A stretch of DNA of 64,000 bases from Serratia symbiotica (lineage in GTDB: Bacteria; Pseudomonadota; Gammaproteobacteria; Enterobacterales; Enterobacteriaceae): positions 18,639-82,638 of the forward strand of contig NZ_CP050856.1 in assembly GCF_000821185.2 (NCBI RefSeq), in the 5' to 3' direction. Shown in pieces: positions 48,131-56,919 of this stretch. The position numbers and the translations under genes are program-made. The notes beneath the pieces are model-generated. The model worked only from the letters and a program-made list of their open reading frames with translations. It made no database searches and had not been told where the DNA came from. Within the stretch, counting starts at the first letter, position 1. Each line of letters opens with the position of its first letter.

Positions 48131-48284
48131 AGACCCCGTTTATAGGCTCGCTGTCCGCAATCTTTTAACTATATCAACGGATATGTTACGCATAAGAATC
48201 GGTATTGACAATTGAGGGATGTCCTTATAGGCGGTTCTGGCTATTTGCCTTGTTTAACTGCACAGCTAATCGTTCCCCGGCTAC

Positions 48285-48353
48285 GGGGTCTGAGTTGAGT
48301 AGACCTGCCGGTTACCCGGGCAGGCCCCTCCTCAGAACCGGACGTGCGCATTT
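48285..48353 (-). repeat. 3' remnant of the second group II intron type
   Basis: On the minus strand: GCGCACGTCCGGTTC (3' half of a domain V), GAGGAGGGG, the hairpin CCTGCC...GGCAGG of domain VI, the end CTACTCAAC at 48294, then the flank TCAGACCCC (48293-48285). This is the most complete copy of the tail found also at 1111, 2837 and 51305. Confidence 0.6.
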
Positions 48354-48531
48354 CGTATTTCTCTTGTCTCTTTTATTGCGTTTTTCGTTTGTTTCGAATA
48401 ACCTATTTGGTAACAGCTGCTGTAACACTAAAACTGAAATCGCACACTGAAACCATAAACTGAAATCACATATATACGCACTTACACATAAAATTATACA
48501 ATCAAATCAACTGGATAACTGGAATTCTAAA

Positions 48532-48993
48532 ATGACAAACTCAATTCTTGATAGCCTTAGCCTTCCGGCTAAAGGGGAGATTGAGGCAGCTGTACGTGGG
48601 CAAAGGGAGCTTGCCGCCTACCTCTCCACAAAAACGGAAACACAAAAAATTGCAATTCAGGACGCAGATAACATAACTCACCAGATCGAACTGCCAACGT
48701 CTTCACTGACGCTGCTTATGTCAATTTTAGGTGAACTGGCCCTCGGTAACGCGGTTCAAGTTGTTCCTGTACATGCAGAATTAACGACGCAGGAAGCAGC
48801 CAATATTCTGAATGTTTCACGCCCTCACATGGTTAAACTTCTGGAAGACGGGAAGATGCGTTTTCATAAAACAGGTCGCCACCGCCGCGTGCTTTTCGCC
48901 GATTTGATGGAGTACAAAGATCAGCGATATAGGGAAAGCAACAAAGCAATGCAGGAGTTGGCAGATCTAAGCCAGGAGCTTGAACTTTACTAA
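48532..48993 (+). CDS. HTH antitoxin, excisionase-like
   Basis: 153 residues. The C-terminal half has an excisionase/MerR-like winged helix-turn-helix (LTTQEAANILNVSRPHMVKLLEDG, split here at position 20: after LTTQEAANILNVSRP comes HMVKLLEDGKM, then a wing FHKTGRHRRVLFADL) and a helical tail. The N-terminal half is helical. It overlaps the next gene by one base (TAATG), the arrangement of a coupled toxin-antitoxin pair. By family knowledge such a protein represses the operon and neutralises the PIN-domain toxin encoded next. Intact and presumably active. Confidence 0.8.
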   Translation: MTNSILDSLSLPAKGEIEAAVRGQRELAAYLSTKTETQKIAIQDADNITHQIELPTSSLTLLMSILGELALGNAVQVVPVHAELTTQEAANILNVSRPHMVKLLEDGKMRFHKTGRHRRVLFADLMEYKDQRYRESNKAMQELADLSQELELY

Positions 48994-49568
48994 TGAACTA
49001 CACACCTTATCCCGTAATTTTAGATGCTTGCGTACTTTACCCGTCATTTCTACGGGATTTACTGATCCGCTTAGGGCTGACTGGGATGTATCAGCCGAAA
49101 TGGTCAGCCACTATTGAGGATGAATGGCAGCGGAATCTTTTGGCAACTAGGGCTGATTTAACCCCGGAACAGATTCAACGCACCGCCACACTGATGAATA
49201 AAGCAGTTCCCGATGCGATGATTATAGATTTTGAACCGCTAATTGATAGTGTCGATTTACCTGATGTTGACGATCGCCACGTCGTCGCCGCTGCTGTTCG
49301 TAGCAATGCTGAAATCATAGTGACGTTTAATCTTAAAGATTTTCCGGCATCGGCACTTGATGCTTTCGGTATAGAAGCGTTGCATCCTGATGATTTTGTG
49401 ATGGATATGTTCGATTTAAATCGCGCGCTCGTACTCTCGGCAGTAACTACGCAGCGTAGCAATCTGAGGAAGCCGCCAATGTCAGTTGATGGCTACTTAG
49501 AAGCCTTACTGCGGCAAGGCATGGCGCAAACCGTAAAAGAGTTAGGCAAGTATCGCTTGCTGATCTAG
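48993..49568 (+). CDS. PIN-domain toxin, putative RNase
   Basis: 191 residues of the PIN fold. Acidic residues are in the expected places: D in VILDACVLYPS (residue 10), E in the ATIEDEWQRNL block (about 42-44), D in DLPDVDDRHVVAAA (about 89-91) and D near TFNLKDFP (about 112). PIN-domain toxins cleave RNA with divalent metal. The start ATG overlaps the antitoxin stop by one base. The C-terminal third (SVDGYLEALLRQGM) is helical and typical of the larger PIN proteins found with HTH antitoxins. Role inferred: plasmid addiction or defence. Confidence 0.8.
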   Translation: MNYTPYPVILDACVLYPSFLRDLLIRLGLTGMYQPKWSATIEDEWQRNLLATRADLTPEQIQRTATLMNKAVPDAMIIDFEPLIDSVDLPDVDDRHVVAAAVRSNAEIIVTFNLKDFPASALDAFGIEALHPDDFVMDMFDLNRALVLSAVTTQRSNLRKPPMSVDGYLEALLRQGMAQTVKELGKYRLLI

Positions 49569-49648
49569 TCCGCTTAGTGGCCAATAAGGCCACTGGCTAC
49601 GGTTACAGCCGATGAAGTAAGCAGTGGGCAATAGCCCCAAAAATGTAC

Positions 49649-49696
49649 AAAAAACAGGCTTGCCGTACAATAATTTTCGATATCCAAACTGACCCC
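49649..49696 (+). repeat. Dispersed insertion-sequence-end-like repeat
   Basis: AAAAAACAGGCTTGCCGTAC and the next 28 bp, ending AAACTGACCCC, recur at 53681-53728 with a few changes; partial copies are at 1921 and 2666. Likely the terminus of an insertion sequence not otherwise present. A 7-bp stem AGTGGCC/GGCCACT at 49576-49594 follows the toxin gene. 49697-49925 shows no gene. Confidence 0.4.
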
Positions 49697-49925
49697 GTAT
49701 TGATCGTGTCCAGGGCACGTGTTGCATCCTGCTCAGTTGTTGAAGCTCGTAAATAAGCTCTGACAAATCCTTTCGGTACTATTTGAGTTGTCATAGGGAA
49801 CCAGTTCGTTTTGGGTTAGGGAAACACACCCATACAGTACCTGTTTCAGGTGGTTTGAGGGAGGCATACTCAAACAGAACCAAAGAAGAGCCACCTTCTG
49901 TGACATTGTCACCACCAAGTAATCA

Positions 49926-50151
49926 TAAAGACAAAGCAAAGATTACATAAAGACATTACAGGTTTACTATATAAAGCACATGTAAAGACGCATTTTGATT
50001 TACGTTGTAAAATCTACGTAAAGATAAAAATATCTTTACCACCGCTTTACGTTATAAAGAATGTGGGTTATAAAGACATTGAAGTCTTTATATGAGAAAG
50101 ACAACGTAAAGACACACTATCATTTACAACGTAAAGACAAAGGACATTGAT
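49926..50151 (+). promoter_or_regulatory. TAAAGAC repeat array, candidate centromere and operator
   Basis: At least six exact TAAAGAC motifs, often CGTAAAGAC or ATAAAGACA, with near variants (TAAAGATA, TAAAGAAT, GAAAGAC) and inverted forms (GTCTTTAT, TCTTTAC, GCTTTACG), in AT-rich DNA directly before the ParA-like gene. One more copy lies at about 50860, between the two partition genes. The density and position suit a partition site bound by the ribbon-helix-helix protein encoded at 50907. Confidence 0.6.
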
Positions 50152-50814
50152 ATGGGCAAAATTTTACTGGTGGTTTCAGACAAAGGTGGGGTAGGGAAGA
50201 GCACCTACGTTGCAAATACAGCATCGATGCTGGTTAACAGAGCCAAATCGGTGATCATCCTGAAAACCGATAAGAACAACGATCTGTTGAGCTGGAATGA
50301 GAAACGCCAGGGGCATGGTCTTCCCATCGTTACGGTGTACGAGGCATACGGTAACGTAAGTAAGGAAATAAAACGCCTGAGCAAGCTGTGTGACGTTCTG
50401 ATTGTTGACTGCCCAGGACACGACAGCCTGGAGTTCCGTAGCGCATTGACAGTATCAGATACCATGATAACGCTCGTTAAGGCTTCTTCAGACTTCGAAA
50501 GTGAAACGCTGACCAGCGTAACCGAAAAAGTCCGTATGGCTCAGAAATCAAACTCAGCACTGCAACCCTGGGTATTACTGACCAGAATAAACCCGAGTAA
50601 ACCACGACACATAAAAGCCGCGATTGAACTGGATAAATTATTACGTTCAGACAGTGTCTGGATACAGCCACTGAAAACGCGTATGTCAGAGCTGGATGTG
50701 TTTGAAAGCGCCTGTAATGAAGGGGCAGGGGTGCACGATGTAAGCCGCGCATCCAGCCTGACAAAAGCGAAAGCGCAGATAGAATTATTGGCTCAGGAAA
50801 TCGGGATTATTTAG
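50152..50814 (+). CDS. ParA-family partition ATPase
   Basis: 220 residues. Deviant Walker A near the start (SDKGGVGKSTYVANTASML), a Walker A' LKTDKNNDLLSW, and Walker B LIVDCPGHDSLEFR. The C-terminal part is more divergent from ParF (TRINPSKPRHIKAA). It is a small ParA without an N-terminal DNA-binding domain, so a separate partner must bind the site. That partner is probably the ribbon-helix-helix protein encoded 92 bp downstream. Start ATG with AGGACATTG upstream. Only about distantly related to the ParF at 46498, so it is not a recent duplicate. Confidence 0.88.
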   Translation: MGKILLVVSDKGGVGKSTYVANTASMLVNRAKSVIILKTDKNNDLLSWNEKRQGHGLPIVTVYEAYGNVSKEIKRLSKLCDVLIVDCPGHDSLEFRSALTVSDTMITLVKASSDFESETLTSVTEKVRMAQKSNSALQPWVLLTRINPSKPRHIKAAIELDKLLRSDSVWIQPLKTRMSELDVFESACNEGAGVHDVSRASSLTKAKAQIELLAQEIGII

Positions 50815-50906
50815 TTATTTCAATGCGATAAAGTACAATTTACATTGTAAATACAACATAAAGACGATATTGTATTTACACGTATTAAGCACATGAGGAT
50901 TGTTAT

Positions 50907-51188
50907 ATGGCTTTAAAACTCAAAACTCCTGTTGTTCCGGCATCAGAAGAACAGGCAACAAATGCAGAAACCGCCCGCTTTATCTCAGGCGCAAACAGGA
51001 AGCCAACGACAGGTAAAGCAAAGCTGGTGAATTTCCGTCTTTCCGAAGCCTTTGAAGATATCCTTGAGGCAGAAGCAACCAGAACAGGACAGAGCAGAAC
51101 GACAGTTCTTAAAGCAGCACTGGCCGCATTTGATAACCTGGACGAAAACCAGAAAAATCACTGGTTATTGGAATCTGCAAAAATATAA
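50907..51188 (+). CDS. Ribbon-helix-helix partner of ParA
   Basis: 93 residues. A disordered, T/A/E-rich N-terminal tail of about 40 residues, then KLVNFRLSEAFEDILEAEA and TRTGQSRTTVLKAALAAFD, which form a ribbon-helix-helix. Tail plus ribbon-helix-helix is the ParG/Omega plan. It resembles the truncated protein at the left window edge in order and spacing of motifs. Start ATG with GAGG 7 nt upstream. By inference it binds the TAAAGAC array and regulates its own operon. Confidence 0.75.
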   Translation: MALKLKTPVVPASEEQATNAETARFISGANRKPTTGKAKLVNFRLSEAFEDILEAEATRTGQSRTTVLKAALAAFDNLDENQKNHWLLESAKI

Positions 51189-51304
51189 AAAATGATGGAG
51201 TGCGACGAGCAACACAGCGTAAAAATGTGGCTCGATGAGCGCAGCGAGCGAGGAATAACCCCAGACGTGGACTATTTTTAGTGCTACACCAACATCCCCG
51301 ACAC

Positions 51305-51338
51305 GGTTAACCGGCAGGTCTACTCAACTCAGACCCCT
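51305..51338 (+). repeat. 3'-tail remnant of the second group II intron type
   Basis: AACCGGCAGGTCTACTCAAC followed by the flank TCAGACCCCT, as at 1111-1155. Only the last arm of domain VI is left. 51189-51304 and 51339-51402 show no gene. Confidence 0.5.
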
Positions 51339-51402
51339 AAACAAGGCGGATGCAGTAATTTCCTATTGGTAGTAATTGACGGAATAAACAGGTTGGTAGG
51401 CT

Positions 51403-52044
51403 ATGGTTCAGGCAGTAAGAGACTCGTGGGTATGGAATGTCACTGTATATGATACCGATAGTAAAACTTATACAGACCCAGTTTCGGGAAAAGAGTATGC
51501 ACTGTCCCATCTATCGGGAATCGATAATCATAGTATGAAGTTCGAGACCAAGATTGAGCAAGAGAAGGTGAAAGGAAGTATCGATGTTAGGGTTGTTTTT
51601 GATCATCATTGCTATACGAGGGAAAAGAACGCTACTGACACGCTCCCTGTGCTTGTAACTGATAAGTATGATGACGGTACGCAAAAAGAGAGAGTTTTTG
51701 ATCTTTCTCGTTATGAATTTACATTTAATTTATTGAATATTATAAGAAATATTGACCATAAGCTTTGCCTTGGTAGTCGACGAAATTTGAAAGCTAACAA
51801 GGTCATTAGGGTCGAACATCGAGATAAAAGAAACCCTAGTAAAGGCACTTATATTGTGATGAAAATGAAGCGTTTTTCATCAGATTCTACGAATTTTACT
51901 TTGTATGTTGAGACATGTCATGCGAGAAACAATATGCCTCCAGGAATGGATCTTTCTAATGTTGAAAGAAAGCATATGTTGATACTTGGTGATTGGCTTA
52001 AAGAACAAAACGGCGATGTAATTGCAGAAACAAAAAAGCCCTGA
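51403..52044 (+). CDS. Hypothetical protein, 213 aa
   Basis: 213 residues with high K, D and T content and moderate A+T richness, no signal peptide and no membrane segment. Recurrent strand patterns (WNVTVYDTDSKTYTDP, GSIDVRVVFDHH, YIVMKMKRFSSDSTNFTLYV) suggest a beta-rich fold, followed by a helical end. I do not recognise the family. It may be a phage- or plasmid-borne accessory protein. Its TGA lies in the loop of a strong terminator hairpin, which supports it being a real, monocistronic gene. Confidence 0.6.
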   Translation: MVQAVRDSWVWNVTVYDTDSKTYTDPVSGKEYALSHLSGIDNHSMKFETKIEQEKVKGSIDVRVVFDHHCYTREKNATDTLPVLVTDKYDDGTQKERVFDLSRYEFTFNLLNIIRNIDHKLCLGSRRNLKANKVIRVEHRDKRNPSKGTYIVMKMKRFSSDSTNFTLYVETCHARNNMPPGMDLSNVERKHMLILGDWLKEQNGDVIAETKKP

Positions 52045-52060
52045 TAAACAGGGCTTTTTT
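52034..52060 (+). terminator. Rho-independent terminator
   Basis: AAAGCCCTG, loop ATAAA, CAGGGCTTT and a T-run: a textbook hairpin whose loop contains the stop codon of the preceding gene. The A-run before it makes it usable from the other side too. 52061-52453 contains no gene I can support. Confidence 0.9.
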
Positions 52061-52453
52061 GATGAACCTCGGCTGCGCTTCTTCAGGTGTGAACCTTATC
52101 CCAAGCGGCTGTCAGAAGTATCCTTCCCGCCAACGGACCACATAAAGTGGCGACATATTAGCACCCAGAGGATGTACCTCTAGATTGCAGCTGATGCTAA
52201 GTACAACACCAATTTATACTACTAATGATAATATTGCAAGTGGGGCACTGGAATGATACAAACGCGACCATAACAGCGGAATGACACCGGTAAACCGAAA
52301 GGCAGGAACAGGAGAGCGCACGAGGGAGCTACCAGGGGGAAACGCCTAATATGTCTTAATCGGACAACCTAAATGCGATACTGCAAGAGCGATAACTTAA
52401 ACGCGATAGCCTCTGACGCTAGATCAATCCCTTACGTAAGAGTACACCTTATT

Positions 52454-53654
52454 TGTATTAGTCGCGACTTGATCTGACACATAACCTTGAAAGGTTGAGA
52501 GTTACCGGTTTTGATATGGGTGTCAAATCCTTATACAAAACACGAGGTAACTCTCATGCTTCAAACTACCAATCCCGTCATCAAACACAAAACAGGTTTG
52601 CTCAATCTGGCCGAAGAACTTAGCAACGTCTCTAAAGCCTGTAAAATCATGGGCGTCTCCCGTGATACGTTTTACCGCTATCGCGAACTGGCTGATGAAG
52701 GTGGAGTGGATTCGCTGATAAATCGTAGTCGTCGGACTCCTAATCTCAAGAACCGCACAAACGATGCCACCGAGTGCGCTGTGGTTAATTATGCCGTTGA
52801 TTTCCCGGCTCACGGTCAGCACCGGACCAGCAACGAGCTGCGTAAACAGGGTGTTTTTATCTCAGGAAGTGGCGTTCGTTCTGTCTGGCTGCGCCACAAT
52901 CTTGAAAACTTCAAAAAGCGTCTGAAAGCACTGGAAGAAAAAGTGGTTCGTGAGGGTATCGAACTGACTGACAGCCAGATCGCAGCACTGGAACGTAAAG
53001 CCTGTGATGACGAGGTCTGTGGCGAAATTGAAACCGCTCATCCGGGTTATCTGGGCTCTCAGGATACGTTCTACGTGGGGAACCTGAAGGGCGTCGGACG
53101 TATTTATCAGCAGACGTTCGTTGATACCTACTCGAAGGTTGCGCACTGCAAGCTTTATGTCACCAAAACGCCGATTACAGCGGCAGAGCTGCTAAATGAC
53201 CGTGTGCTGCCATTTTATGCATCTCAGGGCCTGCCAATGCTGAGAATACTGACCGACAGAGGCACAGAGTACTGTGGCAAAGTGGAGCAGCATGATTATC
53301 AGCTTTATCTGGCGATAAATGACATCGACCACACGAAAACCAAAGCGAGGTCACCGCAGACGAACGGCATCTGTGAACGGTTCCACAGGACGATATTACA
53401 AGAATTTTATCAGGTGGCGTTCCGCAAAAAGCTGTATGGCGAGCTAGACGCATTACAATCGGATCTTGATGAATGGCTGGCTCACTATAATAATGAGCGA
53501 ACCCATCAGGGTAAAATGTGCTGTGGTCGGACGCCAATGGAAACATTACTTGATGGAAAGCGCATCTGGGCTGAGAAAAATTTAAGCCAGATGTAATCTG
53601 ACAGACACCTGTATAAATAACCGGTAACTGTCAGATCAGGTCTGAGCTAATACG
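52454..53654 (+). mobile_element. IS481-family-like insertion sequence, about 1201 bp
   Basis: Imperfect inverted ends: TGTATTAG...TGATCTGACA on the left and CGTATTAG...TGATCTGACA on the right (minus strand). CCTTATT occurs directly outside each end (52447-52453 and 53655-53661), a plausible 7-bp target duplication. One transposase gene fills the element. Confidence 0.7.
52556..53596 (+). CDS. IS481-family-like transposase
   Basis: 346 residues from the ATG at 52556 (GAGGTAA upstream; an upstream in-frame ATG at 52511 lies in the terminal region). An N-terminal helix-turn-helix (NVSKACKIMGVSRDTFYRY) with a second winged part is followed by a DDE integrase core: D in FVDTYSK, D in ILTDRGTEYCG and E in TNGICERFHRTIL; then NNERTHQGKMCCGRTP. 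No break seen, so it may be active. Confidence 0.85.
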   Translation: MLQTTNPVIKHKTGLLNLAEELSNVSKACKIMGVSRDTFYRYRELADEGGVDSLINRSRRTPNLKNRTNDATECAVVNYAVDFPAHGQHRTSNELRKQGVFISGSGVRSVWLRHNLENFKKRLKALEEKVVREGIELTDSQIAALERKACDDEVCGEIETAHPGYLGSQDTFYVGNLKGVGRIYQQTFVDTYSKVAHCKLYVTKTPITAAELLNDRVLPFYASQGLPMLRILTDRGTEYCGKVEQHDYQLYLAINDIDHTKTKARSPQTNGICERFHRTILQEFYQVAFRKKLYGELDALQSDLDEWLAHYNNERTHQGKMCCGRTPMETLLDGKRIWAEKNLSQM

Positions 53655-53680
53655 CCTTATTGCTATAGGTAAACCTGTCC

Positions 53681-53728
53681 AAAAAACAGGCTTACCGTAC
53701 AATAATTATCTATATCAAAACTGACCCC
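53681..53728 (+). repeat. Dispersed insertion-sequence-end-like repeat
   Basis: Second near-identical copy of the 48-bp repeat at 49649-49696, here 27 bp past the right end of the IS481-like element. Confidence 0.4.
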
Positions 53729-53812
53729 TTTAACAATTATGGGCTGACAAATAACCTCTACTTACATTTCCGTTCCGTTGGGATTCAAACCCCTAGATAG
53801 ATGAGCGACTGG

Positions 53813-56290
53813 TCACCCGGCAACTTCCTCCTGGTTCCTCTGTCGCTTAGCTGCCTGAGCCATCTCCCAATCCACAGTTTCTTCTTGTCTGTTTTGGATG
53901 TGCGGTGGTGCCTGTTGTGTCCTTTTTTTCGCCTCTTTTCCCTGACCATCCAACTGTTCTCTGGTAGTTATTTTAGCTCGATCCAGCTCAGCTTTCTCTC
54001 TCGCCATCGCAGTATGTAATAATACCAGTACCTGTGGAGTGATTTTTTCTTTGATTTCTTCCTGTAGAGCCTCAAAACTGGATTTCGGATTTTTAGTTCG
54101 CCAGACTCCAGTCTGTGCTCTGGAAACCATCCTGTACAGTTCCCGGCTTTCCGGAATGAGACCCCCTTCTTTCAGGTGTGCCTTGGCCGCTTCATTTCGG
54201 CTGAGTTTATCTGCCTTTTTTGCGCGTTCATAGAAATCTGCAGCCTGGTCAGGGTTAAGCTGACTGAACCTGTCGCCGGGCAATTTCAGCGACAGACGCG
54301 CCATGATGTCCTGACGTGAATTTTCATCGCTGCCGGCAACGTCAGACAGCAGGGCGCAAAGCTTCGTTGCGGCCTCAGAATTCCATGCTGCGCCGGCAAT
54401 GGCATGGGCGAGGGAGCCAACCCTGTCCTGCTTTTTATGCGGCAGCAGCGCTGATATTACCCCCTCTTTGTCGAGGTATTTGTTTTCGTACAGCAGGTGT
54501 AATAAAGAAACCCATGCCTCTGCAAGGGGAGCCATTCCTCCTTCTGCTACCCTGGCTGCCAGCAGGCTGCCGGGGTGGGCCTCGTTGACATTGCCGGGTC
54601 GGACTGCCATAGCCGCCACCGCAGGCGCGGAGGCGGCAACCGAAGTCAGTTCAGTCACGGCTTTCAGGGCCTGCTCCGGGCGCTTATCAGCCATCAGGGC
54701 ACGGTACCTGTTTTGCAGGAACGCGCGGGTAAGGGCAGTATCGTTCTCACCCGTCATTTCATCCCAGACTTTTTTGCCGACAGTAGCTTCGGCATCAGCA
54801 ATACCCTCTACCCCGGCAGCCTTCAGTTCTGCATCCACGCGGTGCTGGTAACGGTCGTTTAAAACCCGTGTCTGCTGCTCCTGCATATTGTGGACAAATC
54901 CGGGGCTGGCCCGGTACAGCGCTGTTTTCCAGGGAGTCCACTGTGCCAGCCAGGTGGGAAACGCCCGTTTTTCCCGCTCTCTGACCTGTACCAGTGCCCG
55001 ATCCAGGTCTTCCTGCGTCACGCCGGAGACGTCACCATAGCGCATTCTTTCTCCCGCAGAGGTCAGCCTCAGTGCATCGCGCAGGCCGGTCTGGTATGCC
55101 AGGTAAACCTCAACTTCATCAACGAACCGGAGCGTATTAACCTTGTCACGGGCTACCTGCTCAAGCTGTTCAAGGCGGAACATCTCACAGCCGACAATCA
55201 TTAATTCCGGCAGTCTGTCGTCCCAGGCACCGTTCTCAACGTCATACACCAGCGCCACTTTCTGCATATCGTTCCAGGCGAGCGTCACCCTGTCTTCACA
55301 GCTTGTGGTGGCCTCCTGAGCCACGGTGAATGTTGTCTCCCGCAGCGCGGGGGTTTCTGCCAGCCGGGTCAGCCAGTCAGACACTCGCGCCTTAAATGCC
55401 GGATTTTCTTGTGCGTTTTGGGTTTCGCCCAGGCGGCTGAGGAACGCGCTGAAGGTCGCTGCGTTTTCCTCCTTTTCAATGGCTGCCCATGTGCTGTCTG
55501 ATGACTGTGCTGACAGCCAGTCTCTCACAGATTCAGTCAGGGGACGGGGCGCGACACCAGACCCGTCTTCTGACAGGGAGAAAAAGATTTGTGGTCCGGT
55601 ATAATCTGCTAACTGATCAATATCAATTAGTCCACGTATGCTTCGTTCTGAAAGCGGATTACCTTCAACAAAAATTTCCATATCTGGTGAAAGACGCCAG
55701 ATGGAAGTCGGAAGAGTGTGCAACTGATTATATTGTAAGTCCAAGTGCCGCAGATTATCAGGTAAATTACCTGGTAGAGTTGATAAGTTATTTTCAGCTA
55801 AATTAAGCTCCTCTATATTATCAAGCAGGTTACCAGGAATTCTTTCTATTTGATTGTTCTCTAATGAAAGATCAATAAGTCTGTGAGGTAAATTTACGGG
55901 GATTTCTGTAAATTCGTTATCGGAAGCATTAATAACGATCAGTGTCTCTGGTAAATTATCAGGTAATTTACTGAGGTGGTTGCCATAAGCAATTAATTCC
56001 CTAATTTGTGGAGGAAGTAATTCGGGCAACGAACTAAGCTGCAGTTCAGCCAGGTCAAGCAACTCTCTGCCTGTTTCCTGACACTCGCGCATTCTTGCCA
56101 CTGCGATGTCCCGTTTCTCCCCCATACCTGGCATGGCATTTTCTTCCCACTCAGACCAGAGTGCATAATACTCATCGGGTCTGAGTGGAACGGTGGCAGT
56201 CTGAGAAACACTGCTGGATGAAGGGGCATCCCCTGTAGAACGAAGATACGTCTGTACAGGCAAATCAGGGTTGTTATTGACAGGAAGCAT
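53813..56290 (-). CDS. IpaH/SspH-type E3 ubiquitin ligase effector, copy 1
   Basis: 825 residues. Residues 1-75: secretion-type N-terminus with YYALWSEWEENA and a RMREC stretch. Residues about 80-205: leucine-rich repeats of about 20 residues (LPDNLPETL, then ...LPHRLIDLSLENN, ...LDNIEELNLAENN). From about 230: NEL ubiquitin-ligase domain, with catalytic Cys331 in SCEDR (C-x-D intact) and the conserved EMFRLEQLEQVARDKVNTL and VDEVEVYLAYQ. After about 525 comes a 300-residue extension absent from classic IpaH. Such proteins are delivered by type III secretion into host cells, where the LRR picks the target for ubiquitination. No secretion genes are in the window. Delivery and activity are inferred. 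Confidence 0.88.
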   Translation of the reverse strand: MLPVNNNPDLPVQTYLRSTGDAPSSSSVSQTATVPLRPDEYYALWSEWEENAMPGMGEKRDIAVARMRECQETGRELLDLAELQLSSLPELLPPQIRELIAYGNHLSKLPDNLPETLIVINASDNEFTEIPVNLPHRLIDLSLENNQIERIPGNLLDNIEELNLAENNLSTLPGNLPDNLRHLDLQYNQLHTLPTSIWRLSPDMEIFVEGNPLSERSIRGLIDIDQLADYTGPQIFFSLSEDGSGVAPRPLTESVRDWLSAQSSDSTWAAIEKEENAATFSAFLSRLGETQNAQENPAFKARVSDWLTRLAETPALRETTFTVAQEATTSCEDRVTLAWNDMQKVALVYDVENGAWDDRLPELMIVGCEMFRLEQLEQVARDKVNTLRFVDEVEVYLAYQTGLRDALRLTSAGERMRYGDVSGVTQEDLDRALVQVREREKRAFPTWLAQWTPWKTALYRASPGFVHNMQEQQTRVLNDRYQHRVDAELKAAGVEGIADAEATVGKKVWDEMTGENDTALTRAFLQNRYRALMADKRPEQALKAVTELTSVAASAPAVAAMAVRPGNVNEAHPGSLLAARVAEGGMAPLAEAWVSLLHLLYENKYLDKEGVISALLPHKKQDRVGSLAHAIAGAAWNSEAATKLCALLSDVAGSDENSRQDIMARLSLKLPGDRFSQLNPDQAADFYERAKKADKLSRNEAAKAHLKEGGLIPESRELYRMVSRAQTGVWRTKNPKSSFEALQEEIKEKITPQVLVLLHTAMAREKAELDRAKITTREQLDGQGKEAKKRTQQAPPHIQNRQEETVDWEMAQAAKRQRNQEEVAG

Positions 56291-56919
56291 ACACTCTCTT
56301 ATTTGTTCTCATGAAAGGGGTATTTTGGCTGGTTAAAGAGAAGCTATTTAAAAACCAACCTGGTGGCAAATATTATTGCTTCTGGTGTTTACAGTGTTAG
56401 CCATCTTTAAAATCTGGCTGTAGTGTATCAGCGTTCGAGCTAAAAAATGCAGGCGACAGCGGTTGTTACAAAGCTCGCTGAAGGTGGGGGTCGCCGGTCG
56501 CCCGGCGTAGCCGGTTCAGTGTTGATAGGTATCGCCTATCCCATCCCTTGCCCTGTTAAGCCAACCCCGCTTCCAGCGATAACAGAGTTTCTGTGCGCGG
56601 TCGGAGTGGTCACGACAAGGCTGTAAGCCGCAGTCGGGGCGTATCTCCGCGTTAGCGGGCCGTCAGGGCCGCTTACGCGCGTGTATGTCTTTCTGCCAGC
56701 AATACCTCCCTAAAAAGGTGTCCTTATTTTCTGTTATTGCTCCGAGTTTAAACATGTCTCTCGCCCTGAGCAGAGCGAAGGGAGCTACCTATTTTTTGTT
56801 CTGAGCGCGTGGACGCGACGCGTCCGCTGCTGGCGAAGGCATTATCCACAGAGGCTTGCCTCGTTCTTTTTCTTTTTCAGTCAAAAGAATTTAAAACAGT
56901 GATATTGCATGTACGGGTT
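56291..56919. repeat. Duplicated upstream region of effector copy 1
   Basis: 56291-56700 is nearly identical to 63157-63545. It carries the shared promoter region of the effector genes and a GC-rich block with GCGTTAGCGGGCC and GGGCCGCTTACGCGCG. No gene is supported. 56701-56919 has no match to the other copy and shows nothing recognisable. Confidence 0.7.

Noticed and set aside
56291..56480. Possible HrpL or MxiE promoter box upstream of the effector genes
   Set aside because: No GGAACC...CCAC pair was found, and the TTTTTTA stretch does not match the MxiE box.
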